Shown in pieces: positions 1-11,341 of a stretch of 64,000 nt of DNA. Under the pieces are notes generated by a model, which saw only the letters and a list, made by a program, of their open reading frames with translations, did not search any database and was not told the DNA's origin. How positions within the stretch are numbered: the stretch's first letter is position 1; every line of letters starts with the position of its first letter. A program made the position numbers and the translations under genes. Origin of the DNA: Charina bottae. Its lineage: Eukaryota; Chordata; Lepidosauria; Squamata; Charinaidae. Location of the stretch: positions 41,658,001 through 41,722,000 of the forward strand of contig JALMGJ010000008.1 in the NCBI GenBank assembly GCA_023362775.1, written 5' to 3'.

Positions 1-232
1 AGATATGACCCAGAACACTCTAAGGCCCAAATCATTTCAAAAACCTTCCTGGATACAAGGCAAGCATGGAGATATTCCACTAAACAAGGGCTTCAATCAA
101 GAAGGCCCGTCTCTTGGACCACGGCCCTTTAACTTTTTGTGGGTGGGGTGGGGAATCCAGAGCAGACCCTCAATGGTCAAACTGGACAGGCAGAATTAAG
201 CTTTGAAAGGTGTTTCCCAGGTTAAGCTGGTG
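1..232. other. No feature recognised (presumed FRAS1 intron)
   Basis: The stretch has no repeat or coding signal I can name. The short open frame at 5-199 has no recognisable motif and is taken as chance. Confidence 0.4.
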
Positions 233-316
233 TTTGTTGTTGTTGTTGTTCAGTCGTTTAGTCGTGTCCGACTCTTCGTGACCTCATGGACCATAGCACG
301 CCAGGCCTTCCTGTAG
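233..316 (-). mobile_element. BovB (RTE) LINE 3'-end fragment
   Basis: On the minus strand it carries the BovB tail: a GTT/AAC-rich end next to the motif gagtcggacacgac, seen here as its complement at about 260-285. It is about 84 bp, so a heavily 5'-truncated copy. It matches the tails of the BovB copies at 1567 and 26205. Confidence 0.7.
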
Positions 317-896
317 GTGCTAAGAAAACACCCAGGGAAACAGCATTACCCCAATGCAGCATCAATCCATCACCCCAAAGAACAAAATAGGAGCTTTCAT
401 GTTGTTTTCATGATGTTGCTTCACTTTGTGAAATAGCTACATCACTTGTAGTAATATTGAAACAGACCTGTGTTTTGCCACAAAGCTTCTTCTCCAGAGA
501 CAGCATCCTGAAATAGCAGGATCACACACACATCTGCCCACTTTTCTTGGGGCCAAATATAATGCCAGCAGCTGTTCAACTCCTTCCTGAGTCCCCATAA
601 GATGATCTCTCACCGCCTCCTTTTAAACAGCAATTAAAAAATCCTTAGAAGCATGGAGCTTCTCCTGAAAGATCCCTTTTACTCTCCGTATGCAGTGCCA
701 TAGCGTAACGGAAGAACGAAAAGAACCAGTGAAACGATGGTGTCTCAGACAAGCAGGCTATCTTTGGCTGACACAATTTCTTTCAGGGTGAAGAAAGGAT
801 TTGCCTTGAAAGACGAACGGGAAATCTTAAGGCATGTCCTGCATGGAGTCTTATACCCACTTCCCTTAATCTAGCAACCTTCCAAAAATTTTATTT
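317..896. other. No feature recognised
   Basis: About 580 bp of ordinary composition without a repeat, RNA gene or exon that I can support. Confidence 0.4.
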
Positions 897-1566
897 ATTT
901 ATTTTTATTGATCAAATTTTTAACGCCGCCCATCTCCCCCTCAAGGAGGGACCCTGGGCGGTTTACAATAAAAGCAAGATTTAAAATTCAGTACAGACTA
1001 TAGATAATACAATAAAAATAGAAATATAAAATGCACTAAAATCCAGATGGTGATAAATTCTAATTCAGTTTGTGATTGTATAAAAAGCTGGTCTAGGGCA
1101 CCAGCCATCCCCAGGAATGACTATTCCCCTCCCCGCCCCAGGCAAGATGGCAAAACCAGGTCTTCAGTTTTTTTCAGAAGTCCAGGAGAGAGGGGGCTTG
1201 CCTCACCTCCGGGGAAAGAATGTTCCAGAGGGCGGGAGCTGCTGCAGAGAAGGCCCGCCTCCTGGACCCCTCCAGATGGAATTCTCTTACAGACGGGGTC
1301 TGTAGAATGCCCTCTCTGCATGACAGGGTGGGGCGGGTCGATGTTCTGGGGATGAGACGGTCCCTTAGGTAACCTGGACCCATGCCATGTAGGGCTTTAA
1401 AGGTGAGAACCAACACCTTGAATTGGACCCGGAAGCAAATTGGGACCCAGTGCAGCTCCCGCAGCAAAGCCGATCTCAGAGCACCTAAAATCGTCCACGC
1501 GGCCGCCTTCTGGATCGGTTGTAGCTTCCGGATACTCTTCAGGGGTAGCCCCATGTAGACTGCATT
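897..1566 (-). mobile_element. L2-clade LINE, 3' part (split by BovB)
   Basis: The minus strand encodes the C-terminal tail of an L2 polyprotein (frame 1174-1554, with LRELHWVPICFRVQFKVLVL) and then a 3' UTR ending in TTTATT-type repeats near 897. The element continues at 5806 after a BovB insertion. The 12-bp word gtagactgcatt (1555-1566, repeated at 5806-5817) is the insertion's target duplication. Frameshifts and stops make it inactive. Confidence 0.9.
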
Positions 1567-1568
1567 TC

Positions 1569-2012
1569 TTGTTGTTTATTCGTTCAGTCGCTTCCGACTC
1601 TTCGTGACTTCATGGACCAGCCCACGCCAGAGCTTCCTGTCGGCTGTCACCCTCCCCAGCTCCCCCACGGTCGAGTCCGTCACCTCCAGAATATCATCCA
1701 TCCATCTTGCCCTTGGTCGGCCCCTCTTCCTTTTGCCTTCCACTTTCCCTAGCATCAGCATCTTCTCCAGGGTATCCTGTCCTCTCATTTTTGTTGTTTA
1801 TTCGTTCAGTCGTTTCCGACTCTTCGTGACTTCATGGACCAGTCCACGCCAGAGCTTTCTGTCGGCCGTCACCATCCCCAGCTCCCCAATGGTTGAGTCT
1901 GTCACCTCCAGAATATCATCCATCCATCTTGCCCTTGGTCGGCCCCTCTTCCTTTTGCCTTCCACTTTTCCTAGCATCAGCTTCTTCTCCAGGGTATCCT
2001 GTCTTCTCATTA
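1569..2012 (-). repeat. Tandem duplication of the BovB 3' end (2 x 222 bp)
   Basis: Positions 1569-1790 and 1791-2012 are two direct copies of the BovB 3' end, differing at only a few bases. Both encode the same C-terminal tail (ending KSRKRLNE) and both start with the same GTTGTTTATT tail on the plus strand. Confidence 0.9.
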
Positions 2013-2433
2013 TGTGGCCAAAATACTTCAGTTTTGCCTTTAATATCTTTCCCTCAAGCGACCAGTCTGGCTTTATTTCCTGGAGGATGGACTGGTTTGA
2101 TCTTCTTGCAGTCCAAGGCACTCTCAGAATTTTCCTCCAACACCACAGTTCAAAAGCATCTACTGTATCTTCCTTCGCTCAGCCTTCCTTATGGTCCAGC
2201 TCTCACAGCCATAGGTTACTACAGGGAATACCATTGCTTTAACTATGCGGACCTTTGTTGTCAGTGTGATGTCTCTGCTCTTAACTATTTTATTGAGATT
2301 TGTCATTGCTCTCCTCCCAAGAAGTAGACGTCTTCTGATTTCCTGGCTGCAGTCAGCGTCTGCAGTAATCTTTGGGCCTAGAAATACAAAGTCTGTCACT
2401 GCCTCCACTTTTTCTCCCTCTATTTGCCAGTTA

Positions 2434-3072
2434 TCAATCAAGCTGGTTGCCATAATCTTGGTTTTTTTTGAGGTTTAACTGCAACCCAGCTTTTGCACTT
2501 TCTTCTTTCACCTTCATCATAAGGCTCCTCAACTCCTCCTCGCTTTCAGCCATCAAAGTGGTATCATCTGCATATCTAAGATTGTTAATGTTTCTTCCAG
2601 CGATTTTAACTCCAGCCTTGGATTCCTCAAGCCCAGCACGTCGCATGATGTGTTCTGCGTACAGGTTGAATAGGTAGGGTGAGAGTATACAGCCCTGCCG
2701 TACTCCTTTCCCAATCTTAAACCAGTCAGTTGTTCCGTGCTCTGTTCTTACCGTTGCTACTTGGTCGTTATACAGATTCCTCAGGAGGCAGACAAGATGA
2801 CTTGGTATCCCCATACCACCAAGAACTTGCCACAATTTGTTATGATCCACACAGTCAAAGGCTTTAGAATAGTCAATAAAACAAAAATAGATGTTTTTCT
2901 GAAACTCCCTGGCTTTCTCCATTATCCAGCGGATATTGGCAATTTGGTCTCTAGTTCCTCTGCCTTTTCTAAACCCAGCTTGTACATCTGGCAATTCTCG
3001 CTCCATGAATTGCTGGAGTCTACCTTGCAAGATCTTGAGCATTACCTTACTGGCATGTGAAATAAGTGCCAC
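2434..3072 (-). pseudogene. BovB reverse transcriptase, C-terminal half
   Basis: A 212-residue frame that holds most of the BovB reverse transcriptase palm. Visible motifs are FIDYSKAFDCVDH (catalytic Asp region), GVRQGCILSPYLFNLY, and NLRYADDTTLMAES with the YADD box. The frame belongs to the RTE clade, and the wording closely matches BovB. It follows an L2 insertion that separates it from the N-terminal half at 3916-4930, and the C-terminal part continues in other frames at 2160-2453 and 1798-2121. It is a broken transposon gene, not a host gene. Confidence 0.92.
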
Positions 3073-3130
3073 TGTTCGATAGTTTGAACATTCTTTAGTG
3101 CTTCCCTTTTTTGGTATGGGGATATAAGTT

Positions 3131-3915
3131 TATTTATTTATTATTTATTTATTATTCAAATTTATTCCCCGCCCATCTCCCATGCAAGGGACTCTGGGCG
3201 AGTTACAATAAATAAAAATTTAAAACTATACAAAATATCTAAAAACACAAACAAAACATAATAAAATAAAATCCAGGATGGGCTTGGACCCGCAGAATAG
3301 ATAGTAGAGCTATGGGGCAAGCCAACCCCAGGAGGCACTACCACCTCCGTCGTCCCAGGCCAGGTGGCAAAGCCAGGTCTTAAGGGCCTTCCGAAAGGCC
3401 AGGAGGGAGGGGGCCAGTCTCACCTCCGGGGGCAGAATATTCCACAAGGCGGGCGCTATCGCAGAGAAGGCACGCCTCCTGGACCCCGCTAGATGGAATT
3501 GTCTTGTTGAGGGGGTCCGAAGCATGCCCTCCCTGCATGTACGGGTGGGGCGGGTCGACGTTATCGGGACGAGACGGTCCCTCAGGTACCCTGGTCCTAT
3601 GCCATGTAGGGCTTTAAAGGTAATCACCAACACCTTGAATTGGACCCGGAAGCAAACTGGCACCCAATGCAGCTCGCGAAGCAGAGGTGTTACATGTGCC
3701 GATCTTCTGGCACTCATAACTGCTCGCGCCGCTGCATTCTGCACCAGCTGAAGCTTCCGGATACTCTTCAAGGGTAGCCCCATGTAGAGCGCATTACAAT
3801 AGTCTATACGGGAGATGACAAGGGCGTGAGTGACTGTTCGGAGGGCCTCCCGATCCAGGAAAGGGCGTAACTGGTGCACAACTCGCAGCTGTGCAAAGGC
3901 CCTCCAGGCCCTGCA
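3131..3915 (-). mobile_element. L2-clade LINE, 5'-truncated, nested in BovB
   Basis: A 5'-truncated L2 (about 785 bp) on the same strand as its host BovB. Its frame (about 3310-3900) carries ISRIDYCNALYMGLPLKSI, the LRELHWVPVCFRVQFKVLVI block and a conserved tail, then a 3' UTR and a TTATTTATTTA end. It lies between the two halves of the BovB reverse transcriptase. The word aagtt at 3126-3130 and 3916-3920 may be a short target duplication. Confidence 0.88.
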
Positions 3916-4930
3916 AAGTTGATTTTTTCCAATCTGATGGCCATTCTTGTGTTTTCCAAATTTGCTGGCATATGGCATGCATCACCTTGACAGCATCATC
4001 TTGCAAGATTTTAAACAGTTCAGCTGGGATACCGTCGTCTCCTGCTGCCTTGTTATTAGCAATGCTTCTTAAGGCCCATTCAACCTCACTCTTCAGGATG
4101 TCTGGCTCTAACTCACTGACCACACCGTCAAAGCTATCTCCAATATTATTATCCTTCCTATACAGATCTTCCGTATATTCTTGCCACCTTTTCTTGATCT
4201 CTTCTGCTTCTGTTAGGTCCTTACCATCTTTGTTTTTGATCATACCCATTTTTGCCTGGAATTTACCTCCGATGTTTCTAATTTTCTGGAAGAGGTCTCT
4301 TGTCCTTCCTATTCTATTGTCTTCTTCCACTTCCGCACATTGCTTGTTTAAAAATAATTCCTTATCTCTTCTGGCTAACCTCTGGAATTTTGCATTTAAT
4401 TGGGCATATCTCCCCCTATCACTGTTGCCTTTTGCTTTCCTTCTTTCTTGGGCTACTTCCAGTGTCTCAGCAGACAGCCATCTTGCCTTCTTGGTTTTCT
4501 TTTTCTTTGGGACGTTTTTTGTTGCCTCCTCCTGAACAATGTTGCCAACTTCTGTCCATAGTTCTTTCGGGACCCTATCTACTAAATCTAATTCCTTAAA
4601 TCTATTCTTCACCTCCACTGCATATTCCTTAGGAATATTAGTGAGCTCATATCTAACTGATCTGTGGGTCTTCCCTATTCTCTTTAGTCTGATTCTAAAT
4701 TTTGCAATAAGAAGTTTGTGATCTGAACTACAGTCAGCTCCAGGTCTTGTTTTTACCGACTGTATAGATGTCCGCCACCTTTGGCTGCAAAGGATGTAGT
4801 CAATCTGATTTCGGTGTCGACCATCTGGTGAAGTCCATGTATAAAGTCGTCTTTTAGGTTGTTGGAAGAGAGTGTTTGTTATGCACAGTGAGTTGTCTTG
4901 GCAAAATTCTATCAGCCTGTCCTGCTTCAT
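3916..4930 (-). pseudogene. BovB linker and N-terminal reverse transcriptase
   Basis: This frame runs from the end of the endonuclease (TWTSPDGRHRNQIDYILCSQ, with the DY..S type motif) through a basic linker to the N-terminal part of the reverse transcriptase (SIANNKAAGDDGIPAELFK). It then runs into the inserted L2. Its order and wording are those of the BovB ORF2-type protein. Confidence 0.9.
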
Positions 4931-5624
4931 TTTGTTCTCTCAGACCATGATTGCCTGTAATTCCAGGTGTCGTCTGACTACCCACCTTAGCATTCCAGTC
5001 TCCTGTAATGAAAATAACATCTCTTTTTGGTGTATTATCCAGTAGGTGCTGCAGATCCTCATAGAACTGATCTACTTCTGCTTCTTCAGCATCTGTGGTT
5101 GGGGCGTATATTTGGATCACTGTGATGTTAAATGGCTTAACCTGAATTCAAATTGAGATCATTCTATCGTTTTTTGGATTGTATCCAAGCACTGCTTTAG
5201 CCACTTTATTATTAATTATGAAGGCTACTCCATTTCTTCTGTGGTCCTCTTGTCCACAGTAGTAGATCTGGTGGTCATCTGATGTGAAGTGGCCCATTCC
5301 AGTCCATTTCAGTTCACTGACACCTAAAATGTCTATATTTAATCTTGACATCTCACCAATAACCACATCCAATTTGCCCTGGCTCATAGATCTTACATTC
5401 CAGGTTCCTATGGTGTGTTGATCTTTAGAACATCGGATTCGTCGTTCACCACCAGCACCGTCAGCCGCTAGCCGTCCTTTCGGCTTTGAGCTAGCTGCGT
5501 CATCACATCTGGGGCTAGTTGAACATATCCTCTGTTCCTCCCCAGTAGCATTTTGACCATCTTCCGACCTGGGAGTCCCATCTTCCGATGGTATACCGAC
5601 ATATCTCCGGTTGTACTGATCCAT
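4854..5624 (-). pseudogene. BovB apurinic-like endonuclease domain
   Basis: Two neighbouring frames (5148-5624 and 4854-5120) together cover an APE-type endonuclease. Seen are TIGTWNVRSMSQGK at the start, SELKWTGMG, and then IYAPTTDAEEAEVDQFYEDL and ITGDWNAKVG, which contain the usual metal-binding and catalytic stretches (N of GTWNVR, E of SELKW, GDWNAK). A frameshift near 5125-5150 breaks the gene. Known role: nicks target DNA to prime reverse transcription. Confidence 0.9.
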
Positions 5625-5805
5625 TTAGTTTTCACGCCAAGAATACTGGGGTGGGTTGCCATTACCTTCCCCAGGGATCGTATTTAGTCTGACCTCTCTG
5701 CCACGACCTTCCCGTCTTGGGTGTCCCTTCACGGTTTAGCTCATGGTTTCCTTGAGGTGCTCAAGCTCCAGCACCACGACAAGGTAACAATCTCCTTTGC
5801 TGGAG

Positions 5806-7490
5806 GTAGACTGCATTACAGTAGTCTATATGGGAGATGACCAGGGTATGAGTGACCGTTTGAAGGGCCTCTCAATCCAGGAAAGGGCGTAACTGGCGCA
5901 CAACACGAAGTTGTGCAAAGGCCCTTCTGGCCATGACTGCCACCTGCTCTTCGAGCAGGAGCCGTGAGTCCAGGAGGACCCCCAAGTTACGCAACAGGTC
6001 TGTCTGGGGCAGTGCAACCCTATCCAGAACTAAAGATGGCAAATTCCTGGATACCGAGAGGCCCTTCACCCACAGCCACTCCGTCTTACCAGGGTTCAGC
6101 TGAAGCCTGTTGTTCCCCATCCAGGCCCCCACAGCCCCCAGGCACCTAGAGAGGGCAGTCACAGCATCACTTACTTCCCTTGGGATGGAGATGTATAATT
6201 GAGTATCATCGGCATATTGGTGACACCTTATCCCGTGGTGATGGATGATCTCGCCCAGCGGTTTCATGTAGATGTTAAAAAGGAGCGGAGAGAGTACCGA
6301 GCCCTATGGTACCCCACAAAGAAGAGGCCGCGGGCTGGATCTCTCACTCCCTATCAACACCGGTTGGGACCGGCCCTGGAGGAAGGAGGTGAACCAGCGC
6401 AAAACTACACCAGCCAGCCCCAACTCCCTGAGCCGCCCCAAAAGGATACCATGGTCGATGGTATCGAAAGCCACTGAGAGGTCAGGAAGAGCTAGGATGG
6501 ATGCACTGCCCACATCCCGCTCCCGCCAGAGATCATCCATAAGTGCGACCAGTGCCGTTTCTGTCCCATATCCGGGCCTGAAACCCGACTGGAAGGGGTC
6601 TAGGTAATCCGTTTCATCCAGAAGCCTCTGGAGCTGCAACACCACCACTTTCTCAACCACCTTCCCCAAAAAGGGGAGGTGGGAGACTGGATGAAAATTG
6701 TCCAGTCCAGCGATGGTTTCTTGAGGAAGGGGTGCACCAGCGCCTCCTTAAAGGCAGCCGGAAACACCCCCTCCCGCAAGGATGTATTTACCATCGTCTG
6801 GACCCAGCCACATGTCACCTCCCGAGCTGCCTTCACCAGCCAGGAGGGACATGGATCTAATTGGCAAGTGGTGGCATTTACAGTCCAGAGGATCCTGTCC
6901 ACTTCCTCGGGTCCAACAGGATCAAACTGTTCCCAGATAACTGGGTAAGTACAGTATGTACCCCAGGCATCTCCACATCTCACGCTTGGAGTAACTTGGA
7001 GCAAATCCGAGCAATTTTATCCTGAAGATGCCCAGAAAACTCCTCAGCACGGCCCTGTAGATGGATTTCTGAACCCCCTTTCCCCAAAAGGGATCGGGTG
7101 ATCTTGAACAGGGCCACCGGGGGGCATTCTGCGGATGCAATAAGAGCGGAGAAATATTGACGTTTTGCCACTCTTACCGCCACAAGGTAGGCCTTAATCG
7201 CGGCTCTAGCTTGTGTTCAGTCAGGTCCAGTCTTTGTCTTCCTCCAGCGGCGCTCTAGACGTCTCTTAATCCTCTTCAAAACCCTTAGCTCCTCCGTAAA
7301 CCACGGGGAGTATCAGGTTCGATGGGACAAGAGAGGTTACACAGGCACGATCCTGTCCAAGGCCCCTGCCGCCTCCTTATTCCAGGCAGCAGCCAGGGCC
7401 TCCGCTGGACCGTGCAGCAGATCCTCGGGTATAACCCCCAGCTCCCTCTGAAACCCTACCTGGTCCATCAGTCACCGGGATAAAATATGA
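5806..7490 (-). mobile_element. L2-clade LINE, 5' part (reverse transcriptase region)
   Basis: This is the other side of the L2 broken by BovB. On the minus strand it carries a lysine/arginine-rich segment with KAYLVAVRVAKRQYFSALI (6980-7183), then DPFQSGFRPGYGTETALVAL and FDTIDHGILLGRLRELGL (6304-6669), then CHQYADDTQLYISIP (YADD box) and LNPGKTEWLWVK (5872-6267). These are L2 rather than CR1 wordings. The endonuclease is absent, so the copy is 5'-truncated near 7490, and several frameshifts kill it. Confidence 0.9.
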
Positions 7491-7942
7491 GATAAGCTTC
7501 GTAAAACCCCGAGGCTATTTCTCTCAAACAGAAGTGTTACACCCCACCCAATGCTGAGCCAAGAAAGACTCCAGCGCATATTGCTAGAATGTCTGCTCCA
7601 GAGCCATTGAGAAGACGTCTTTCCCTATTTTCCTTGGACTAATTAATGCACATATTGATCTAGCTTCCCTAAAGGACTTTAATGGGAAGAGAGGTCAGGC
7701 ATCTATTGAATCACCTTCTGTGAATTCAGGCTGGAGTTCACAAACTGTGTCTTGACCTACCAGGGGGGGCCCATGCAACTTGGGGGGGGGGGTTGTTTTT
7801 ATCTTTTTAGGCTGACACTGTGTTGCACTCTCAACACTCACTCTCCCTTTGCTTGTGTAAAGTCCAGAGTGAGTCTGAGAGATGGTTAAACTTGTAGGTA
7901 TAGCCATCTGTCAAAATTATCTGCTAATCACAGCAGTTGTAT
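7491..7942. other. No feature recognised
   Basis: About 450 bp with only short homopolymer runs (a G run near 7780-7792). The 5' edge of the L2 may extend a little into it. Confidence 0.35.
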
Positions 7943-7952
7943 CATACATACA

Positions 7953-7982
<30 letters not shown>
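7943..7982. repeat. (CATA)n microsatellite
   Basis: About ten CATA units, directly next to an L2 3' end, where such tails often expand. Confidence 0.95.
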
Positions 7983-7984
<2 letters not shown>

Positions 7985-8175
7985 AAATGTTTATCACCGC
8001 CCATCTCCCCCTCAAGGAGGGACCCTGTGCGGTTTACAATAAAAACAGAATTTAAAATTCAATACAAACTATCAATGATACAAATAGAAGATAGAAATAT
8101 AAAATACAATAAAATCCAGATGGTGGTAAGTTCTACTTCAGTCCGTAAGTGTGTAAAGAGCCAGTCTAGGGCACT
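7983..8175 (-). mobile_element. L2-clade LINE 3' UTR fragment
   Basis: The same 3' UTR as the copy ending at 897, including the ccgcccatctccccctcaag block and the following A-rich stretch. About 190 bp, 5'-truncated. Confidence 0.85.
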
Positions 8176-8475
8176 TATTACTATAGACATATAGTAGTAG
8201 TTTCATTCACAAGTGATCGCATACATTGATTTCTCTTTTTAAAAGTCAAAGTATTGCAAAGATTGGGAACCCACACATTACGGACACCCCAGCATCTCTC
8301 CTCTTGGTCTGGGACAGGATACACCCCTGAGGTCTCTGAGAGCTGTGGTGTAGCCCCCAAACCTCTTTCCCCATAACTGAGCACGAAATTGTAATTTTTG
8401 AAATGACAGACACTTAGATTGAATATTTATATCCCATTTATCTTCCAATTTTAGCCCTTCAACGACAACCCTTGG

Positions 8476-8478
<3 letters not shown>

Positions 8479-8532
<54 letters not shown>
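8479..8532. repeat. (GA)n microsatellite
   Basis: About 26 uninterrupted GA units. It abuts a MIR-like SINE fragment. Confidence 0.95.
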
Positions 8533-8640
8533 CCTTGGCCCAAAGTCAGCAGGGAGCTTCCATGGCTGAGGGGGGACTAGAACCAGGGTCTCCCCACTCC
8601 TAGCCCAGCACTTTCCCCACTACACCACACTGGTGCTTGG
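8533..8640 (-). mobile_element. MIR-like tRNA-derived SINE fragment
   Basis: Read on the minus strand it has a tRNA-like head: GTGTAGTGG with the A-box region, and a B-box-like CTGGTTCTAGTCC. A related pair lies at 9352-9552. Family is assigned by general form only. Confidence 0.5.
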
Positions 8641-8749
8641 ACTGAGAGAGAGGCCTTGGCCCCTCTTGGCCACCCGGTGTTAGGCCCAGCCCAAGAACAA
8701 TGAATCAATTCAGTCAAACTTCCCTCCTTTATTTGCTCACACCGTATAG

Positions 8750-9136
8750 CAGAGCTTTCCAAACTGTGTGTTGCGACACAAAAGTGTGTCGCCACACCAC
8801 CCGGAAGCGGCGGCGCGCGCGTGCACGGCGGCCGCCATGCACGCGTGCGCCGCCGCACGCCCCCTGCGCCGCCGCCGTGCGCGCCGCCGCACGCCCCCTG
8901 CGCCGCCGCCGCGCGCCCCCTGCGCCGCCGCCGTGCGCGCCGCCGCACGCCCCCTGCACTGCCGCCGTGCGCGCGCGCTGCCGCACACCCCCTGCACCGC
9001 CGCCGTGCGCACGCGCTGCCGCACGCCCCCCCGCGCCATCGCCGTGCGCGCTGCCACACACCCCCCGCGCCGTCGCCGTGCGCGCGCCGCCGCTGCCGCT
9101 GATGTGTCGCCAGCGGCAGCACTTTGGAAAGCCCTG
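8750..9136. mobile_element. hAT MITE, family 1, with CpG-rich minisatellite core
   Basis: The ends are cagagctttccaaact and its complement form tttggaaagccctg, flanked by the 8-bp duplication ccgtatag/ctgtatag (7 of 8 match, central TA). The interior (about 8811-9110) is a degenerate tandem array of roughly 30-bp units made almost only of C and G, rich in CpG. It has no transposase, so it is a non-autonomous element. Seven relatives are in this window (28362, 42529, 42807, 52694, 18059, 45286, 47770). Confidence 0.85.
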
Positions 9137-9351
9137 CTGTATAGACAGAATCTTGCCAGACTAAAGCTACCCTGCCTAACCTACGGGGAAACAACCTGGG
9201 AATGCTCTAGGGCGGGGCTAGCCTGAACCTCTTAGTCTTCCCACATCCCATCCCTGGACTGTGTCTCCTCTTATCTTGCCCTCCTCCTTGGAACGTGCTC
9301 CCTCCTTCCTGAGAACCAGCGGCATTACTGGAATCCACCACACCCAGGGAA

Positions 9352-9552
9352 CTTTGGTAGCTAAGCGGGACTAGAAGATGGGTCTCCTTGCTGCTACTCC
9401 AGCATCACCACCACTAGACCACCCTGGTTCTTGTGGTGAGAGGGAAGGACTGGCCCAAAGTCAACCAGGATGCTTCTGTGGTTGAGGGTGGGCTAAAACC
9501 TGGGTATCCCCAGTCCTAGTCCAGCACTCTTATCTACTACACCACATAGGTA
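9352..9552 (-). mobile_element. MIR-like SINE fragments (two partial copies)
   Basis: Two degenerate stretches (about 9352-9430 and 9445-9552) repeat the CTACACCAC end and the tRNA-like head found at 8533-8640. Old and diverged. Confidence 0.4.
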
Positions 9553-10469
9553 ATCACGCTATCTTTTGATACCTTTAAGCTAAATTAAATCAACCTCAAT
9601 TTTCATTGTGGCCCTGCTCTTCTTTGTTCTGCTCCCACCTATTTGGGGGCCTCATGCTGCAGAATGAATCAATGCAACCCACGGTTTGAAAAAGGATTTG
9701 CACCCTGGACTAGAAGACACACACCCATACCCTGTTTGTTAGAGCCCTGTTGAAGATGTGATTCTAATCCTGTTGCTCAGTTCTGAGATGTGAAGTTTTC
9801 TCTGTGTCTGAACCCCAACTACAAAGTCACCCATGGACTTCATGAATAATAATTGAGCAGTTAATGTTCCCTGCAAATCTCCAATTTCCCTTTTTTAATT
9901 AATTTACAGTTCTTTAAAATAAATATCTGTCAAGGAAGAAAGAACCATAGCAAATTGGTTTGCACAATGATCTTCATTTTAGAAGAAAGCTTGTGGGGGC
10001 CACAGGAAGAGGTGGAGGCAAGGAGAGAAGAACAGCTTAAAGAACTCCATACCGTGGCCTCAGGTCATGAAAAAAGAACCTCCTTTACCAGAGGAAACCT
10101 CATTGTAACACAGAATTTTCCTTTTCCCCTTCCATTTCTCAACCTGCCCACTCAATCCACCAAGCCTCAGTGGTCCTTCAATTCTATCTGAAGTCTTCCT
10201 CAGTCTGAGCAGTAGGAACACTCCCATTCCACAAAGAACCTCAAGATGAAACTCCTGAACCAGACCAAGATCCTTGGAAACATCCCTGCAGAAGACCTTC
10301 TGCAATGTAACCACCATCTTAAAAACAAACAAACAAAAAACACTACAGCGATGAAAAATAGTACCCCAGGGGAAGAACAATCTGTGGTCCAAGAAAATTT
10401 TCTATCATCCCCAAGTGAGGGCATAGAGAAATTACCTTAAATTACAGGGTAGAAATGCCGGTTGAATGT
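9553..10469. other. No feature recognised
   Basis: No repeat family or exon is evident. The frames at 9955-10191 and on the opposite strand overlap each other and show no domain or splice context. Confidence 0.4.
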
Positions 10470-10622
10470 TCGAAAAAAACTTGGAACAGGAGTTCAACTG
10501 TAGGACCAATGGATCTACTCAAGTGGAGGCCAGACAGCCATCCTTCAGGATTACTGCACAGAGTAGGAGGCTGGATTCATTGGCCTCAATAGCTCCTTCT
10601 ACTCTAGGATTCTACAATTCTT
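10470..10622 (+). mobile_element. CR1 LINE 3'-end fragment
   Basis: The stretch ends with the CR1-type tail (ctaggattctacaattc near 10603-10621) preceded by the usual ctggattcattggcctcaat stretch. Strongly 5'-truncated. Confidence 0.7.
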
Positions 10623-10884
10623 GTAGCCAGCAGCACAAATGATATAGCAGTAACACAAGGGTAAGGCCCACCACCGCAGGAATCTTCTCCTGGTTCACTG
10701 GTTAATTAAACAACCCCAAAGAGCTTACAATTAGGCCCTGAGAGCCTCTTGGAGCGATCTACAAAGGCAGGTCACCAAACATTATTTTTTTTGATGTTAC
10801 ATTAGCTACTGGCCACGTAGGAGGCACTACACAACCAGTTTCGTCCTTATTGGGACTCTTCAGGAATAGGCATCTTCCATAGTT

Positions 10885-11111
10885 ACCATGACCATACGTC
10901 CTTTATTATAAAGAACAGTCCTTTATTTCAGAAAGCTGTCCGTTAGATTTATTTGATTTAATTAATTATTTTCTTGGTTTTGCTCTTAAATTTTCCTTGG
11001 TGAAGCAAAGTTATAAACAATTAATTTTTTTTTAATCCTTATGCACTTCTTTCAGATTTGCCCCTTTTTCAGGTTTGTCCTTTATTTTTTCCAAGAAAAT
11101 ATGGTCACTCC
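10885..11111. mobile_element. Arthur-like hAT MITE fragment (tentative)
   Basis: The ends read atgaccatacgtcctttatt on the left, and on the right aatatggtcactcca, which is the inverse of the TGACCATA motif. The same motif bounds the larger element at 61649-63058. No target duplication was found. Confidence 0.4.
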
Positions 11112-11269
11112 ATAGTAGATGTCCTATGTTCAACCGTGGTTCAAATCCCATCAAAGTTAGTAGCTAATATAACACTTGAAGCTATATACACCCCCCCCTC
11201 CTTTAAGGGAGGTGGTCTTGAGGCCTCTAGCACGAGGTCCAGACCAATTAAAAAGTCACAAAATATCTT

Positions 11270-11341
<72 letters not shown>

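Larger units (their letters stand above)
1567..5805 (-). mobile_element. BovB (RTE) LINE, nearly complete, inactive
   Basis: A BovB non-LTR retrotransposon on the minus strand, inserted in an L2 and bounded by the 12-bp duplication gtagactgcatt. From 5' to 3' it has a leader with no clear frame (about 5805-5625), an apurinic-type endonuclease, reverse transcriptase and the typical BovB C-terminus and tail. It is broken by frameshifts and by an L2 insertion (3131-3915), and its last 222 bp are duplicated in tandem. Known family behaviour: it reverse-transcribes its own RNA at nicked DNA and can supply the machinery to SINEs with similar tails. The 5' end looks intact, which is uncommon for LINE copies, but the breaks make it non-functional. 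Confidence 0.92.

Noticed and set aside
5148..7183. Endonuclease and reverse transcriptase frames as a defence or retron system
   Set aside because: They are BovB and L2 retrotransposon proteins in a vertebrate genome, broken by frameshifts and nested insertions.
8577..9226. Arginine/alanine-rich reading frames on both strands
   Set aside because: They are translations of the CpG-rich array inside a hAT MITE, open in most frames because stop codons are rare in such DNA.
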